A DNA stretch of 42,601 nt, taken from Terriglobales bacterium. Its GTDB lineage: Bacteria; Acidobacteriota; Terriglobia; Terriglobales; Acidobacteriaceae. The DNA lies in contig DASYVL010000094.1 of the NCBI GenBank assembly GCA_035937135.1, forward strand, positions 1-42,601, written 5' to 3'. Under the pieces are notes generated by a model that saw only the letters and a program-made list of their open reading frames with translations, was not told the origin of the DNA and ran no database searches. Positions 19,334-26,214 of the stretch are shown piece after piece. The translations under genes and the position numbers were made by a program. Positions within the stretch are counted from its first letter, which is position 1; each line of letters begins with the position of its first letter.

Positions 19334-20137
19334 TCACCTTGCGTAGCGTTCGATGCGCGATCGTATGTAGATGACATCAGGTTGCAAACCCATCTTTTCT
19401 AGCGCACGGGCCTCATAATCGGGCAAGCGGCCGAAATGGGAGTGGTACTCCTGAAGCCTTGCAGTCGCTTCACTCAAACGACCCATCTTGGCGAGTGTCA
19501 AGAGGACGTTTTCGAGGGCCAAGTTGTACGGCAGATCGTCGTCGCCTTCTGTCGCACTTCCGAGGGGATTCCCGCTTCCCCGCTCCGGCGCCGACCGCTT
19601 CAGGCGGCACGCAAGTTCAAACCACCCGAGCGCTTGCTCGTGCTCGCCGCGCTGATAGTGGTCCCAGCCGATATTGTTGAGACAATCCCGTTCCCAGTGG
19701 ATGCAAAGTGTATCCTGATGCTCTAGAGCCTTTGTGAAGGCTGTTAATGCCGAATCCCGATCATCAAGCGCGAGCAGCGCGACACCGAGACGAGCAAGGT
19801 TCTCCCCGTCTTCAGGGTTCTTGGCAACTGCATCGCGAAGTCTAGGTAGTTCCTCTTGAAAGGCAAGCAATTTGCTGTTGCACTCCTCGATTGTTTCAAT
19901 GAGGTCGGCTGCGATAGGCAGAGAGGCATCCTCGCCGCGTACCGCCAGTACTGCTACAGCCAGGTTGAAGCACTGAACCGTCGACCCACTCTGACGACGG
20001 AAACGAATCTCGAGCAGCGGGTCTTCGACTTCATTCTGCGCAACGGCCAGCATGAGATCACTCAACTCTTCGAGGTCCTTTCCCAAAGCTTCGAACAGAA
20101 CCGTCAAGTACTCTCGCGCCCATGTGTTCTCCAGCAT
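19334..20137 (-). CDS. TPR-repeat protein of the island
   Basis: This 267-residue soluble protein starts with a predicted helical N-terminal region (residues 1-90). It is followed by tetratricopeptide-like repeats: LPRLRDAVAKNPEDGENLARLG (split around residue 100), ALLALDDRDSALTAFTKAL, DHYQRGEHEQALGWFELAC and LLTLAKMGRLSEATARLQEY. TPR proteins are protein-protein scaffolds or sensors. No catalytic motif is visible. It is convergent with the PLD gene (26 bases between stops). No good ribosome site is seen before ATG 20137. Composition is AT-richer than the chromosome around it, as for the PLD gene, so the two probably arrived together. Confidence 0.75.
   Translation of the reverse strand: MLENTWAREYLTVLFEALGKDLEELSDLMLAVAQNEVEDPLLEIRFRRQSGSTVQCFNLAVAVLAVRGEDASLPIAADLIETIEECNSKLLAFQEELPRLRDAVAKNPEDGENLARLGVALLALDDRDSALTAFTKALEHQDTLCIHWERDCLNNIGWDHYQRGEHEQALGWFELACRLKRSAPERGSGNPLGSATEGDDDLPYNLALENVLLTLAKMGRLSEATARLQEYHSHFGRLPDYEARALEKMGLQPDVIYIRSRIERYAR
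19806..19840 (-). repeat. Inverted repeat arm B (inside TPR gene)
   Basis: This is the reverse complement of 18722-18756, 35 of 35 bases. In the TPR gene it encodes residues 100-111 (LRDAVAKNPEDG), a normal TPR helix sequence, so this is the more natural reading frame of the shared segment. Confidence 0.95.
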
Positions 20138-20233
20138 CCCGCACCGCCTACCACGTCACATCTGCTTCTTTTTCGTAAGGAGCAATGACCGTAGCCTGCT
20201 CATTATATGTCTTGCCGCGCAGCCCGAGAGCTT

Positions 20234-20278
20234 GGGGAGAAGCTCATCACACACCTGGGGCTGGAGTACTACGACTGA
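20234..20278 (+). pseudogene. Remnant copy of the ino1 3' end
   Basis: These 45 bases read GEKLITHLGLEYYD followed by TGA, against GEGLITHLGLEYYD followed by TAG at 18049-18093. Of 45 positions 38 match. All differences inside the LITHLGLEYYD part are synonymous third-position changes, so the two copies diverged as coding DNA. Homology stops abruptly upstream of 20234. It is followed immediately by terminator-like hairpins. It is most simply the original host end of ino1, or the end of a diverged allele, left behind when the island entered. Confidence 0.75.
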
Positions 20279-20280
20279 AG

Positions 20281-20323
20281 GGCGAGCTTCGCTCGCCTGC
20301 CCAGCCGAGGGCGGCTGGGCAGG
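20281..20323. terminator. Tandem hairpins, probable (bidirectional) terminator
   Basis: Two adjacent perfect stems are present. GGCGAGC/GCTCGCC with a TTC loop spans 20281-20297. An 11-bp stem CCTGCCCAGCC/GGCTGGGCAGG with a 6-base loop spans 20296-20323. They lie between the ino1 remnant and the stop of the minus-strand aminotransferase, so they could serve both directions. There is no long T-run. Confidence 0.6.
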
Positions 20324-20335
20324 CTGGAATCCGCG

Positions 20336-21619
20336 CTACGCCATCGTCTTCTTGTACTCGTCGAACTTCTCCAGGAAGCGGTCCACGTCTTTCTTCAGCA
20401 GGTAATAGGGAGTGGAGAGCCGCAGCTTGTGCGGATCGCCGCCGCGGATGCGGATTTTGTGCTGGTGCCAGAGCCAGTTCTCTAAGTCCATGCGCTTGAG
20501 CGGGGGCACGTTCACAGTGACGATGCCGCAGCGCAGGGCAGGGTCTGGAGAGGTCCAGGATTCCGCGCCTCGCTTCATCATCTCCGCGAGGATGTAGTCG
20601 GCCATCTTGCGGTGGCGGACCTCGATGCGATCCATGCCGATTTCCTCCGCCAGCTTGATAGAGGCGCGCAGCCCCCACAGCGCCGGCACGTTCGACGACC
20701 CGATGCGCTGGAAGCGCTCGGCGCGCAGTTGGGGTTCTTCCCAGCCCTCGGTGGCGATGGTGCTCCACAGCCGGTCGATGACCTCGTCGCGCACGAAGAG
20801 GAAGCCCGAGCCTTTGGGCGCTTGCAGCCACTTGTGCGGGCTGGAGGAGTACATGTCGCAGCCCAGCGCGTGGATGTCGAGCTTCATCATGCCGGGAGCA
20901 TGGGCGCCGTCGAGCGCGGAAAGGATCCCCTTGGAGCGAGCCAGCGCGCAGATCTCCTTCGCTGGCATCACCACGCCGGTGACGGTCGAGATGTGGCTGA
21001 CGAAGAGGACGCGGGTGCGGGAAGTGATGGCGTCGTTGATGAGGTTCAGGATCTCCGCGGCATTCTTCGCTGGCTTGGGCAGGATGAACTTCTTGACCAC
21101 GATGCCGTAGCGCTTGGCCTTCAGATTCCAGGGCTGCTCACCGCCGGGGTGCTCCTGGTCGGACATCAGGACTTCGTCGCCGGCTTTCAGGTCCACGCCG
21201 TTGGCGATGTAGTTGTTGGCTTCGGTGGCGTTGCGCAGCAGCGCGATCTCGTCGCGGGAGCAGCCCACGAACACCGCCAGCGGGTCGCGGAATTCGTTCC
21301 AGGCCGCATAGCCCCAGATGGGATAGTCCTCGGGCTCCGGCTGGGCCAGTTTTTCGGTCTGCTCGTAGGCGTCGAAGATGGCCTGCAGCACCGGACGCGG
21401 ACTGGAGCCCACGGTGCCGTTGTTCAAATACACCTCGTCCTCGGGGATGAGGAACTGCTTGCGCAGCTCGGCCCAGTAGGCGTCCGGGTCGCGGTCGAAG
21501 AGCGCGCGGCCGGGCAGGGAAGCGGGCGCCGCGGCCATTTGTGCCAGGATCTTCGGAGTCAGCGTCAGGGCCGCAGCCATGGCGGCACTGTTGCGAAGGA
21601 AAACTCTACGGTCACTCAA
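20336..21619 (-). CDS. Class V aminotransferase (isopenicillin-N-epimerase-like) with Tat-type signal
   Basis: This PLP enzyme has about 427 residues. The N-terminus SDRRVFLRN followed by a hydrophobic stretch (AAMAAALTLTPKILA) fits a twin-arginine signal, implying export of the folded, cofactor-loaded enzyme. The body matches class V PLP enzymes: LNNGTVGSSPRPV, LRNATEANN, SALDGAHAPG, and the PLP-binding lysine in SSPHKWLQAPKG. Members include isopenicillin-N epimerases and cysteine desulfurases; the substrate is unknown here. I chose TTG 21619, about six bases after AGGGGG, because it places SDRR at the N-terminus. Longer forms from GTG starts upstream are possible. It is divergent from the secreted TPR protein. 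Confidence 0.85.
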   Translation of the reverse strand: MSDRRVFLRNSAAMAAALTLTPKILAQMAAAPASLPGRALFDRDPDAYWAELRKQFLIPEDEVYLNNGTVGSSPRPVLQAIFDAYEQTEKLAQPEPEDYPIWGYAAWNEFRDPLAVFVGCSRDEIALLRNATEANNYIANGVDLKAGDEVLMSDQEHPGGEQPWNLKAKRYGIVVKKFILPKPAKNAAEILNLINDAITSRTRVLFVSHISTVTGVVMPAKEICALARSKGILSALDGAHAPGMMKLDIHALGCDMYSSSPHKWLQAPKGSGFLFVRDEVIDRLWSTIATEGWEEPQLRAERFQRIGSSNVPALWGLRASIKLAEEIGMDRIEVRHRKMADYILAEMMKRGAESWTSPDPALRCGIVTVNVPPLKRMDLENWLWHQHKIRIRGGDPHKLRLSTPYYLLKKDVDRFLEKFDEYKKTMA

Positions 21620-21792
21620 GCTCCACCCCCTCGAGACGAAAAGATCCCGCACATAGTACGAGCCCGCGCAGAGGTTCTCAAGCAGGCTGGGTTTTCGTGG
21701 ATTTACCGGCGGGTGGGGAGTACGCTGGTGCAACTCTTGGTGGCCCGGAGGAATCAATCCCTGTACTTGGCAGTGGCCAGGATTGGACTACC

Positions 21793-22683
21793 ATGAACCG
21801 CGTGCCCCCAACCCCCGGGAACAGCCTCAAGACCATTGTCCGACTGTTCCTGGTGGCGGCTGTTCTAGGGACGCTCTCGCCTCGCGCCGCCGCCCACGAC
21901 GATCCTCCCTCCCTCGACCAGGGCTTCCATCTGCTCTACAACCTCGATTTCGCCGGAGCGGAGAAGCAATTCCACGCATGGCAAAGCCAACACCCGGAGG
22001 ATGCCATCGGGCCGGCGGCGGAAGGCGCGGGCCTGTTATTCGCCGAGTTCGACCGCATGGGGATCCTGGAGGGTCAATTCTTCGCGGACGATTCCTCCTT
22101 CAAGGAAAAGAACAAGCTCTCTCCCGATCCCCAGATCCACGCCCGCCTGGATTCGGCCCTGGGGCGGAGCGAGGAGCTGGCCCGCAGGCGCCTGGCCGGG
22201 AGCCCGCAGGACGCCGACGCCCTCCTGGCCATGACCATGGTGTACGGCCTGAGGGCGGATTACGCCGCTCTCATCGAGAAGCACAACCTGGCGTCGCTGC
22301 GCTTCAGCCGCGAGGCCAGCGGTTGGGCCGAGAAGCTGCTGGCCATCCAGCCCGATAATTCGGATGCCTATCTAGCCACGGGCGTACACAACTACATCAT
22401 CGGCAGCCTGGCGGCGCCGTGGCGGTGGATCTTGAAGCTGGGCGGCTACTCCGGCGACAAGCAGAAAGGCATGGCCGACGTGGAGCGGGCGGCGCAACAT
22501 GGCCGCTACCTCGCGCCCTTTGGGCGCATCCTGCTGGCCATCGCCTACGTCCGCGACAAGGACGTAGCGCGCGCCCGCGAGATGCTGGTGAGCCTCAACC
22601 GGGACTTCCCCCGCAATCCGCTCTTTCCCCGCGAGATCGCGCGCCTGGACTCCCAATCGCACGGGTCTGACCACGCGAGATAA
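21793..22683 (+). CDS. Secreted TPR-like protein
   Basis: This is a 296-residue protein. The N-terminus has a signal peptide (LKTIVRLFLVAAVLGTLSP, cleavage near AAAHDDP). The rest is alpha-helical and repeat-like: GFHLLYNLDFAGAEKQFHAW, LDSALGRSEELARRRL, DADALLAMTMVYGLRADY, GRILLAIAYVRDKDVARAREML. This suggests tetratricopeptide repeats in the periplasm. No catalytic motif is seen. The open frame extends upstream to 21541 but only antisense to the aminotransferase, so ATG 21793 is taken. It is followed 40 bases later by the YceI gene and may be co-transcribed with it. Confidence 0.78.
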   Translation: MNRVPPTPGNSLKTIVRLFLVAAVLGTLSPRAAAHDDPPSLDQGFHLLYNLDFAGAEKQFHAWQSQHPEDAIGPAAEGAGLLFAEFDRMGILEGQFFADDSSFKEKNKLSPDPQIHARLDSALGRSEELARRRLAGSPQDADALLAMTMVYGLRADYAALIEKHNLASLRFSREASGWAEKLLAIQPDNSDAYLATGVHNYIIGSLAAPWRWILKLGGYSGDKQKGMADVERAAQHGRYLAPFGRILLAIAYVRDKDVARAREMLVSLNRDFPRNPLFPREIARLDSQSHGSDHAR

Positions 22684-22723
22684 CCTTTTCCCCCTGGGAC
22701 CGCATCAGTAGAGGAAGCCGGTC

Positions 22724-23308
22724 ATGAAAAGCCGCTGGATTCCAGCCGCGGCCCTGCTCCTGCTGGGAGCGGGAGGCGCCGCCGCCGCCGCACCCACCAC
22801 GCGCGAGATGGACCTCGCGCGTTCGACGCTCACGCTGCGCGTCTTCAAGGCGGGACTCTTCTCCGCCTTCGGTCACAACCATGAGATCCGTGCGCCCATT
22901 TCGCGGGGCTCCTTCAACGAAAGCGCTGACCTCCCCTCGGTGGAGCTGCAGGTGGACGCGCGCCGGCTCCAGGTATTGGACTCCGAGCTCTCCGCCAAGG
23001 ACCGCGCCGAGGTGCAGCAGACCATGCTGGGCCCGCCCGTCCTCGATAGCGCCAACTTTCCCGAGATCCGCTTCCGTTCCCTCACCATCGAAAAGGCGGG
23101 GGAGGGGAGGTGGCGGGTGCATGGCGACCTGACGCTACACGGGCAGACCCGCCCCGTGCTGGTCGAGGTCACGGGTGAGCTGGGACATTATCGCGGCTCC
23201 GCGGCGATCCGGCAGACCGACTTTGGGATCCAGCCCGTGACCGCTGCCGGAGGCGCCATCAAGGTGAAGAACGAGGTTCGGGTGGAGTTCGAGATTTTTG
23301 GACGGTAG
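22724..23308 (+). CDS. YceI-family periplasmic protein
   Basis: This 194-residue protein has a signal peptide ending near AAAAAP. It then shows the YceI lipocalin-like pattern: FGHNHEIRAP, VELQVDARRL, SANFPEIRFRS, VHGDLTLHGQTRPV and RQTDFGIQPV. YceI proteins bind polyisoprenoid or similar lipids in the periplasm and often sit near cytochrome or envelope genes. The ligand here is unknown. AGGAAG lies about seven bases before the ATG. Confidence 0.9.
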   Translation: MKSRWIPAAALLLLGAGGAAAAAPTTREMDLARSTLTLRVFKAGLFSAFGHNHEIRAPISRGSFNESADLPSVELQVDARRLQVLDSELSAKDRAEVQQTMLGPPVLDSANFPEIRFRSLTIEKAGEGRWRVHGDLTLHGQTRPVLVEVTGELGHYRGSAAIRQTDFGIQPVTAAGGAIKVKNEVRVEFEIFGR

Positions 23309-23346
23309 GCTAGACCACGGGGTCCATCCCGGCAAAAAAGGGAGAG

Positions 23347-23352
23347 TATAAT
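23347..23352 (+). promoter_or_regulatory. -10 box upstream of M48 protease gene
   Basis: A perfect TATAAT lies 44 bases before ATG 23396. It overlaps the in-frame ATG at 23351, which argues against that ATG being the start. No good -35 box is seen. Confidence 0.4.
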
Positions 23353-23395
23353 GACAATATCCGCGAGCTTGAGAAGCTTCGGAAGGGAGTTCCCG

Positions 23396-24616
23396 ATGAG
23401 AATCCGCGGCATGATGTTGGCCCTCACGCTTCTGTTGGGGCTGGCGACCTTGAGCCCGACGCTTCTGGCTCAGACCACGGCAGCGCCTCCACCGGCCACC
23501 ACAGCGCCGGCGCCGCGGGATACGGCCAAGCCCAGCGACACCGCGAAACCGGACGGTGCCTCAGCCCCCGCGCCTCAGGATCAGGCGCAGCCCGCCAATG
23601 CCGCCCAGCAGGAGCAAGCTCCCCCGGACCAACCCCAGGCGCCCGCTGCCACCGACGACAAAGCCAAGAAGCAAGAGTCGACGCAGGCCGATTACAAGCA
23701 CGATGGTGGCAAAGACGACGTGGACGCCATCGGCAACCGCAAGATGGGCGGCCGCGGCCTGGGCAACTGGTACTCGCTGGAGAAAGAGATCCGCATCGGC
23801 AAGGAATACGCGCAGATGGTGGAGCAGAGCGTGAAGCTCAACACGGACCCGGTGGTCAACGAGTACGTGAACCGCATCGGGCAGAACCTGGTGCGCAACT
23901 CCGACGCCAAGGTCCCGTTCACCATCAAAGTGATTGATTCCGACGAGATCAACGCCTTCGCGCTTCCCGGCGGATTCTTCTACGTCAACACCGGCCTGGT
24001 CACGGCGGCGGACGAGGAAGCCGAACTGGCGGGCGTGATGTCCCATGAGATCGCGCACGTGGCCGCGCGCCATGCCACCCGCCAGGCCACCCGCGGCCAG
24101 ATCGCCAACCTGGCCTCCATCCCGCTGATCTTCGTCGGCGGCGGTCTAGGATACGGCGTGCGCGCCGCGGTCGGCCTGCTCCTGCCCATGACCTTCCTCA
24201 CCTTCTCCCGTGGCTTCGAGTCCGAGGCCGACTACCTGGGCGTGCAGTACATGTACAAGGCTGGCTACGACCCCCAGGCCTTTGTCTCCTTCTTTGAGAA
24301 GGTGCAGGCCAAGGAAAAGAAGAAGCCGGGGACCCTGGCCAAAGCTTTTGCCTCCCATCCCCAGACGCCGGACCGCATCGGGAAGACGCAGGAAGAGATT
24401 TCGAAGATCCTGCCGCCGCGCGACCAGTACGTGGTCACCACTTCGGAGTTCGACGAGATCAAGGCCCGGCTGGCGGCATTGCAGAACCGCCGGCAGTTGA
24501 ACGACCAGAAGGACAACCGGCCCAGCCTGCGCCGCTCCAACACCAGCAAGAGCAGCGAGGACAAGGATAAGAAGGAAGACGACGACCGGCCGACGCTGAA
24601 GCGTCGCGACGACTAA
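23396..24616 (+). CDS. M48-family zinc metalloprotease (BepA/LoiP type)
   Basis: This 406-residue exported protease has a signal peptide (MMLALTLLLGLATLSPTLLA). A ~60-residue Ala/Pro/Gln-rich low-complexity linker follows, then the M48 domain. HEIAH (residues 217-221) supplies two zinc ligands and the general base. Glu275 in the ESEAD motif is the expected third ligand. A hydrophobic segment near residues 240-265 (IPLIFVGGGLGYG onward) lies between them. The charged C-terminus is Lys/Asp/Ser-rich. Family members degrade or help assemble outer-membrane proteins. GGGAG sits about six bases before the chosen ATG. A strong hairpin terminator follows. Confidence 0.92.
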   Translation: MRIRGMMLALTLLLGLATLSPTLLAQTTAAPPPATTAPAPRDTAKPSDTAKPDGASAPAPQDQAQPANAAQQEQAPPDQPQAPAATDDKAKKQESTQADYKHDGGKDDVDAIGNRKMGGRGLGNWYSLEKEIRIGKEYAQMVEQSVKLNTDPVVNEYVNRIGQNLVRNSDAKVPFTIKVIDSDEINAFALPGGFFYVNTGLVTAADEEAELAGVMSHEIAHVAARHATRQATRGQIANLASIPLIFVGGGLGYGVRAAVGLLLPMTFLTFSRGFESEADYLGVQYMYKAGYDPQAFVSFFEKVQAKEKKKPGTLAKAFASHPQTPDRIGKTQEEISKILPPRDQYVVTTSEFDEIKARLAALQNRRQLNDQKDNRPSLRRSNTSKSSEDKDKKEDDDRPTLKRRDD

Positions 24617-24634
24617 ACGGCTTGGGGTTTCCGG

Positions 24635-24666
24635 ACCGGCGGCCGCGGCCGCCGGTTTTATTTTGG
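24635..24666 (+). terminator. Rho-independent terminator after M48 protease
   Basis: A 22-base fully self-complementary run (24635-24656, core CGGCGGCCGCGGCCGCCG) is followed directly by TTTATTTT. It lies 18 bases after the protease stop. Confidence 0.85.
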
Positions 24667-24707
24667 ACTGGAAACACGGCCCCGCCGGCCGTGCCGGATG
24701 GCGCGCT

Positions 24708-24735
24708 TTGAGGAAGGCGATTACTTTGTTAGAAT
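24708..24735 (+). promoter_or_regulatory. Promoter of the CBS-domain gene
   Basis: TTGAGG (24708-24713) and TAGAAT (24730-24735) are separated by 16 bases. Transcription would begin near 24742, just ahead of the GGAGG ribosome site at 24757-24761. The upstream terminator makes a separate promoter necessary. Confidence 0.5.
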
Positions 24736-24764
24736 GCGCCGCCATGGGTGCTGCCGGAGGTTCC

Positions 24765-25208
24765 ATGCGAGTCCGCGACTACATGACCACCAGCGTCACC
24801 ACGCTGCCCGATGACTCGCGCTTGCTGGACGCCGCCCTGCTCATCCGCCGCACCGGCAAGCGCCACGTCCCCATCCTCACCGCGGAGGGGAAGGTGGTGG
24901 GCATCATCAGCGACCGCGACGTTTCCCGTCTGGCGCCCTCCATGCTCGCCCAGATGACGCCCGAGGACTACAACCGCGTGTTCGAGGCCACTCCCATCAC
25001 CGTGGCCATGACCAAGAATCCCATGATGGTCTCTCCCGACGCCCCCGTCGCCGAAGCCGTGGCGCTGCTCTATACCAAGAAAATCGGCGCGCTGCTGGCA
25101 GTGGAGGACGGAAAGCTGGTCGGCATCCTCACCGTCAGCGACATGCTGGGGCTGCTCAACGAGTTGCTCACCGGTTCCCAGACCTCGTCCGAGGCGTCGT
25201 CGCTCTAA
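24765..25208 (+). CDS. CBS-domain-pair protein
   Basis: This 147-residue protein is made almost entirely of two CBS domains. The first is around residues 4-60 (VRDYMTTSVTTLPDDSRLLDAALLI, ending VVGIISDRDVSRL). The second is around 78-137 (VAMTKNPMMVSPDAPVAEAVALL, ending LVGILTVSDMLGLLN). CBS pairs bind adenine nucleotides or S-adenosyl compounds and act as energy or metabolite sensors. The partner is unknown. ATG 24765 is preceded at four bases by GGAGG; ATG 24744 is an alternative that adds seven residues. Confidence 0.9.
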   Translation: MRVRDYMTTSVTTLPDDSRLLDAALLIRRTGKRHVPILTAEGKVVGIISDRDVSRLAPSMLAQMTPEDYNRVFEATPITVAMTKNPMMVSPDAPVAEAVALLYTKKIGALLAVEDGKLVGILTVSDMLGLLNELLTGSQTSSEASSL

Positions 25209-25211
25209 GGA

Positions 25212-25391
25212 ATGGCTGGTTTGCTGCGTGAGATCGCGGACCCTGCGTCTTCCAGCGACCTGCTACCGACGGTGATCAGCAACGACAGGGACGGGAATCT
25301 GGTGGACCAGAACGGGAGATGGAAGCGGAGTGCATTTCACCAGGGAGGGGAGCGAGGTCTCCTCTGCGGGCACCTTCGTGGGCGGAAGTAA
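25212..25391 (+). CDS. Short open frame, possible 5' part of a frame-disrupted orphan gene
   Basis: A 59-codon frame starts at ATG three bases after the CBS stop (DPASSSDLLPTVISNDRDG ... DQNGRWKRSAF). It overlaps the next orphan frame by about 60 bases in a different register. It has no proper ribosome site, although GGA adjoins the ATG. It may be a separate tiny gene, the 5' piece of one gene whose frame shifts near 25330-25390, or non-coding. Confidence 0.3.
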   Translation: MAGLLREIADPASSSDLLPTVISNDRDGNLVDQNGRWKRSAFHQGGERGLLCGHLRGRK

Positions 25392-25803
25392 GAAAACCTC
25401 CTTCACTCAAACCTCGGGTGCCTTGGCTGGTTTTTCCTTCGAGGTCTTCCCGCCCGGCAAAGGCCAAACCGCTGCAGGTTTGTTCAGCTTCCAAGGTTCG
25501 TTCCACAATGCCAAACAGGCACTGAAGAATGCCGGCTTCAGGATCAGCGTGTTGGATGAAATGTTCAATGTCTACGAGATGATCCACAACCCTGATTCCG
25601 TCAATTTCAGGTCTTCGGGGGATCCGCAGACGGGCGCGAACTCAGGTCATGTCCTGCTTGACTTACCGAAGTTCACTCTAGACCCCCAGAATGTTGTACC
25701 CAGTGAGGGCAAGTGGCACTTCGGAGAGACCAACCCGAACCAGGACCTGTTCCAGCACCTGCGCGAGGTGTTCCACTGGGTAGCCCACCTTTTCAGGTGG
25801 TGA
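25330..25803 (+). CDS. Orphan protein, AT-richer than its neighbours
   Basis: This is a 157-codon frame from GTG 25330. The first half is Ser/Gly/Thr-rich and probably beta (TSGALAGFSFEVFPPG, TAAGLFSFQGSF). The second half has a helical segment (NAKQALKNAGFRISVLDEMF) and ends in NPNQDLFQHLREVFHWVAHL. I do not recognise it. One sampled line is about 50% GC, against about 72% for a line in the CBS gene before it, which suggests foreign origin. The in-frame sequence is open back to a TGA at 25273, so the true N-terminus is uncertain. The 138 bases after it, before the anti-sigma stop, hold nothing recognisable. Confidence 0.55.
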   Translation: MHFTREGSEVSSAGTFVGGSKKTSFTQTSGALAGFSFEVFPPGKGQTAAGLFSFQGSFHNAKQALKNAGFRISVLDEMFNVYEMIHNPDSVNFRSSGDPQTGANSGHVLLDLPKFTLDPQNVVPSEGKWHFGETNPNQDLFQHLREVFHWVAHLFRW

Positions 25804-25941
25804 CGAACCCTGAGGGGCCCCATCCCTTCGCGGTTTTCGAAAAGGCGGAAAGGGTAAAGTCTCCCGCCGTGCCCAAGGGATTAAAGCGCTACTATGGGCG
25901 GAAGCATCTGCCTGACGGTCGTCTCTACGGGAAAGGTTTCC

Positions 25942-26214
25942 TTACTTGGATTTGGCGCGCGCCGACTTGCGCTTGGCGGGTTTTACGCACTTGCACTTGC
26001 TCAGGATGGCCTTTTGCAGCCGCGTCCGCAGGCTCTCGGGAAGCTCGTAGGGCTGGGCGTCGCGGTAGATCTGGATGGTCTGCTTGGTGGTGTCGCAGAT
26101 GACGTGGCAGTTGGGGCACCAGAGCAGGTGCTCTTCCAGCTCGGAGCGGGTGCGAGTGTCAATGGCCCCGTCCAGATAATCGGTCAGCTCTTTCAGAAAA
26201 TCTTTGCAGGTCAC
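25942..26214 (-). CDS. Zinc-finger anti-sigma factor (ZAS type)
   Basis: This 90-residue protein has the H-x3-C-x2-C zinc anti-sigma signature (HLLWCPNCH) after an N-terminal Cys (MTCKDFL) and the usual ELTDYLDG helix. The C-terminus is strongly basic (KPAKRKSARAKSK). There is no membrane helix, so this is a cytoplasmic regulator. Its GTG start overlaps the stop of the ECF sigma gene (GTGA), the normal arrangement of a sigma with its own inhibitor. Release in response to thiol or redox change is typical for ZAS proteins but not shown here. Confidence 0.88.
   Translation of the reverse strand: MTCKDFLKELTDYLDGAIDTRTRSELEEHLLWCPNCHVICDTTKQTIQIYRDAQPYELPESLRTRLQKAILSKCKCVKPAKRKSARAKSK

Larger units (their letters stand above)
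18094..20233. mobile_element. AT-richer two-gene island inserted at the 3' end of ino1
   Basis: The segment contains a PLD-family gene and a convergent TPR gene and nothing recognisable as an integrase, transposase or tRNA. Sample lines inside are about 48-50% GC, against about 65% in ino1. The left edge is the intact ino1 stop; the right edge is a diverged 45-bp copy of the ino1 3' end (38 of 45 bases identical, 17-bp perfect core), followed by two hairpins that look like the original terminator. This is the pattern left by insertion into a gene end with restoration of the frame. The element type is unknown. Confidence 0.6.

Noticed and set aside
18094-20233. Classical IS element or prophage fragment
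   Set aside because: No transposase, integrase, terminal inverted repeats at the edges or phage genes. The 35-bp inverted repeat lies inside the two genes, not at the ends.
20138-20233. Extra small gene starting at the ATG near 20210 and ending in the ino1 remnant
   Set aside because: It would be a ~23-codon peptide without a ribosome site; only its last 14 codons match ino1.
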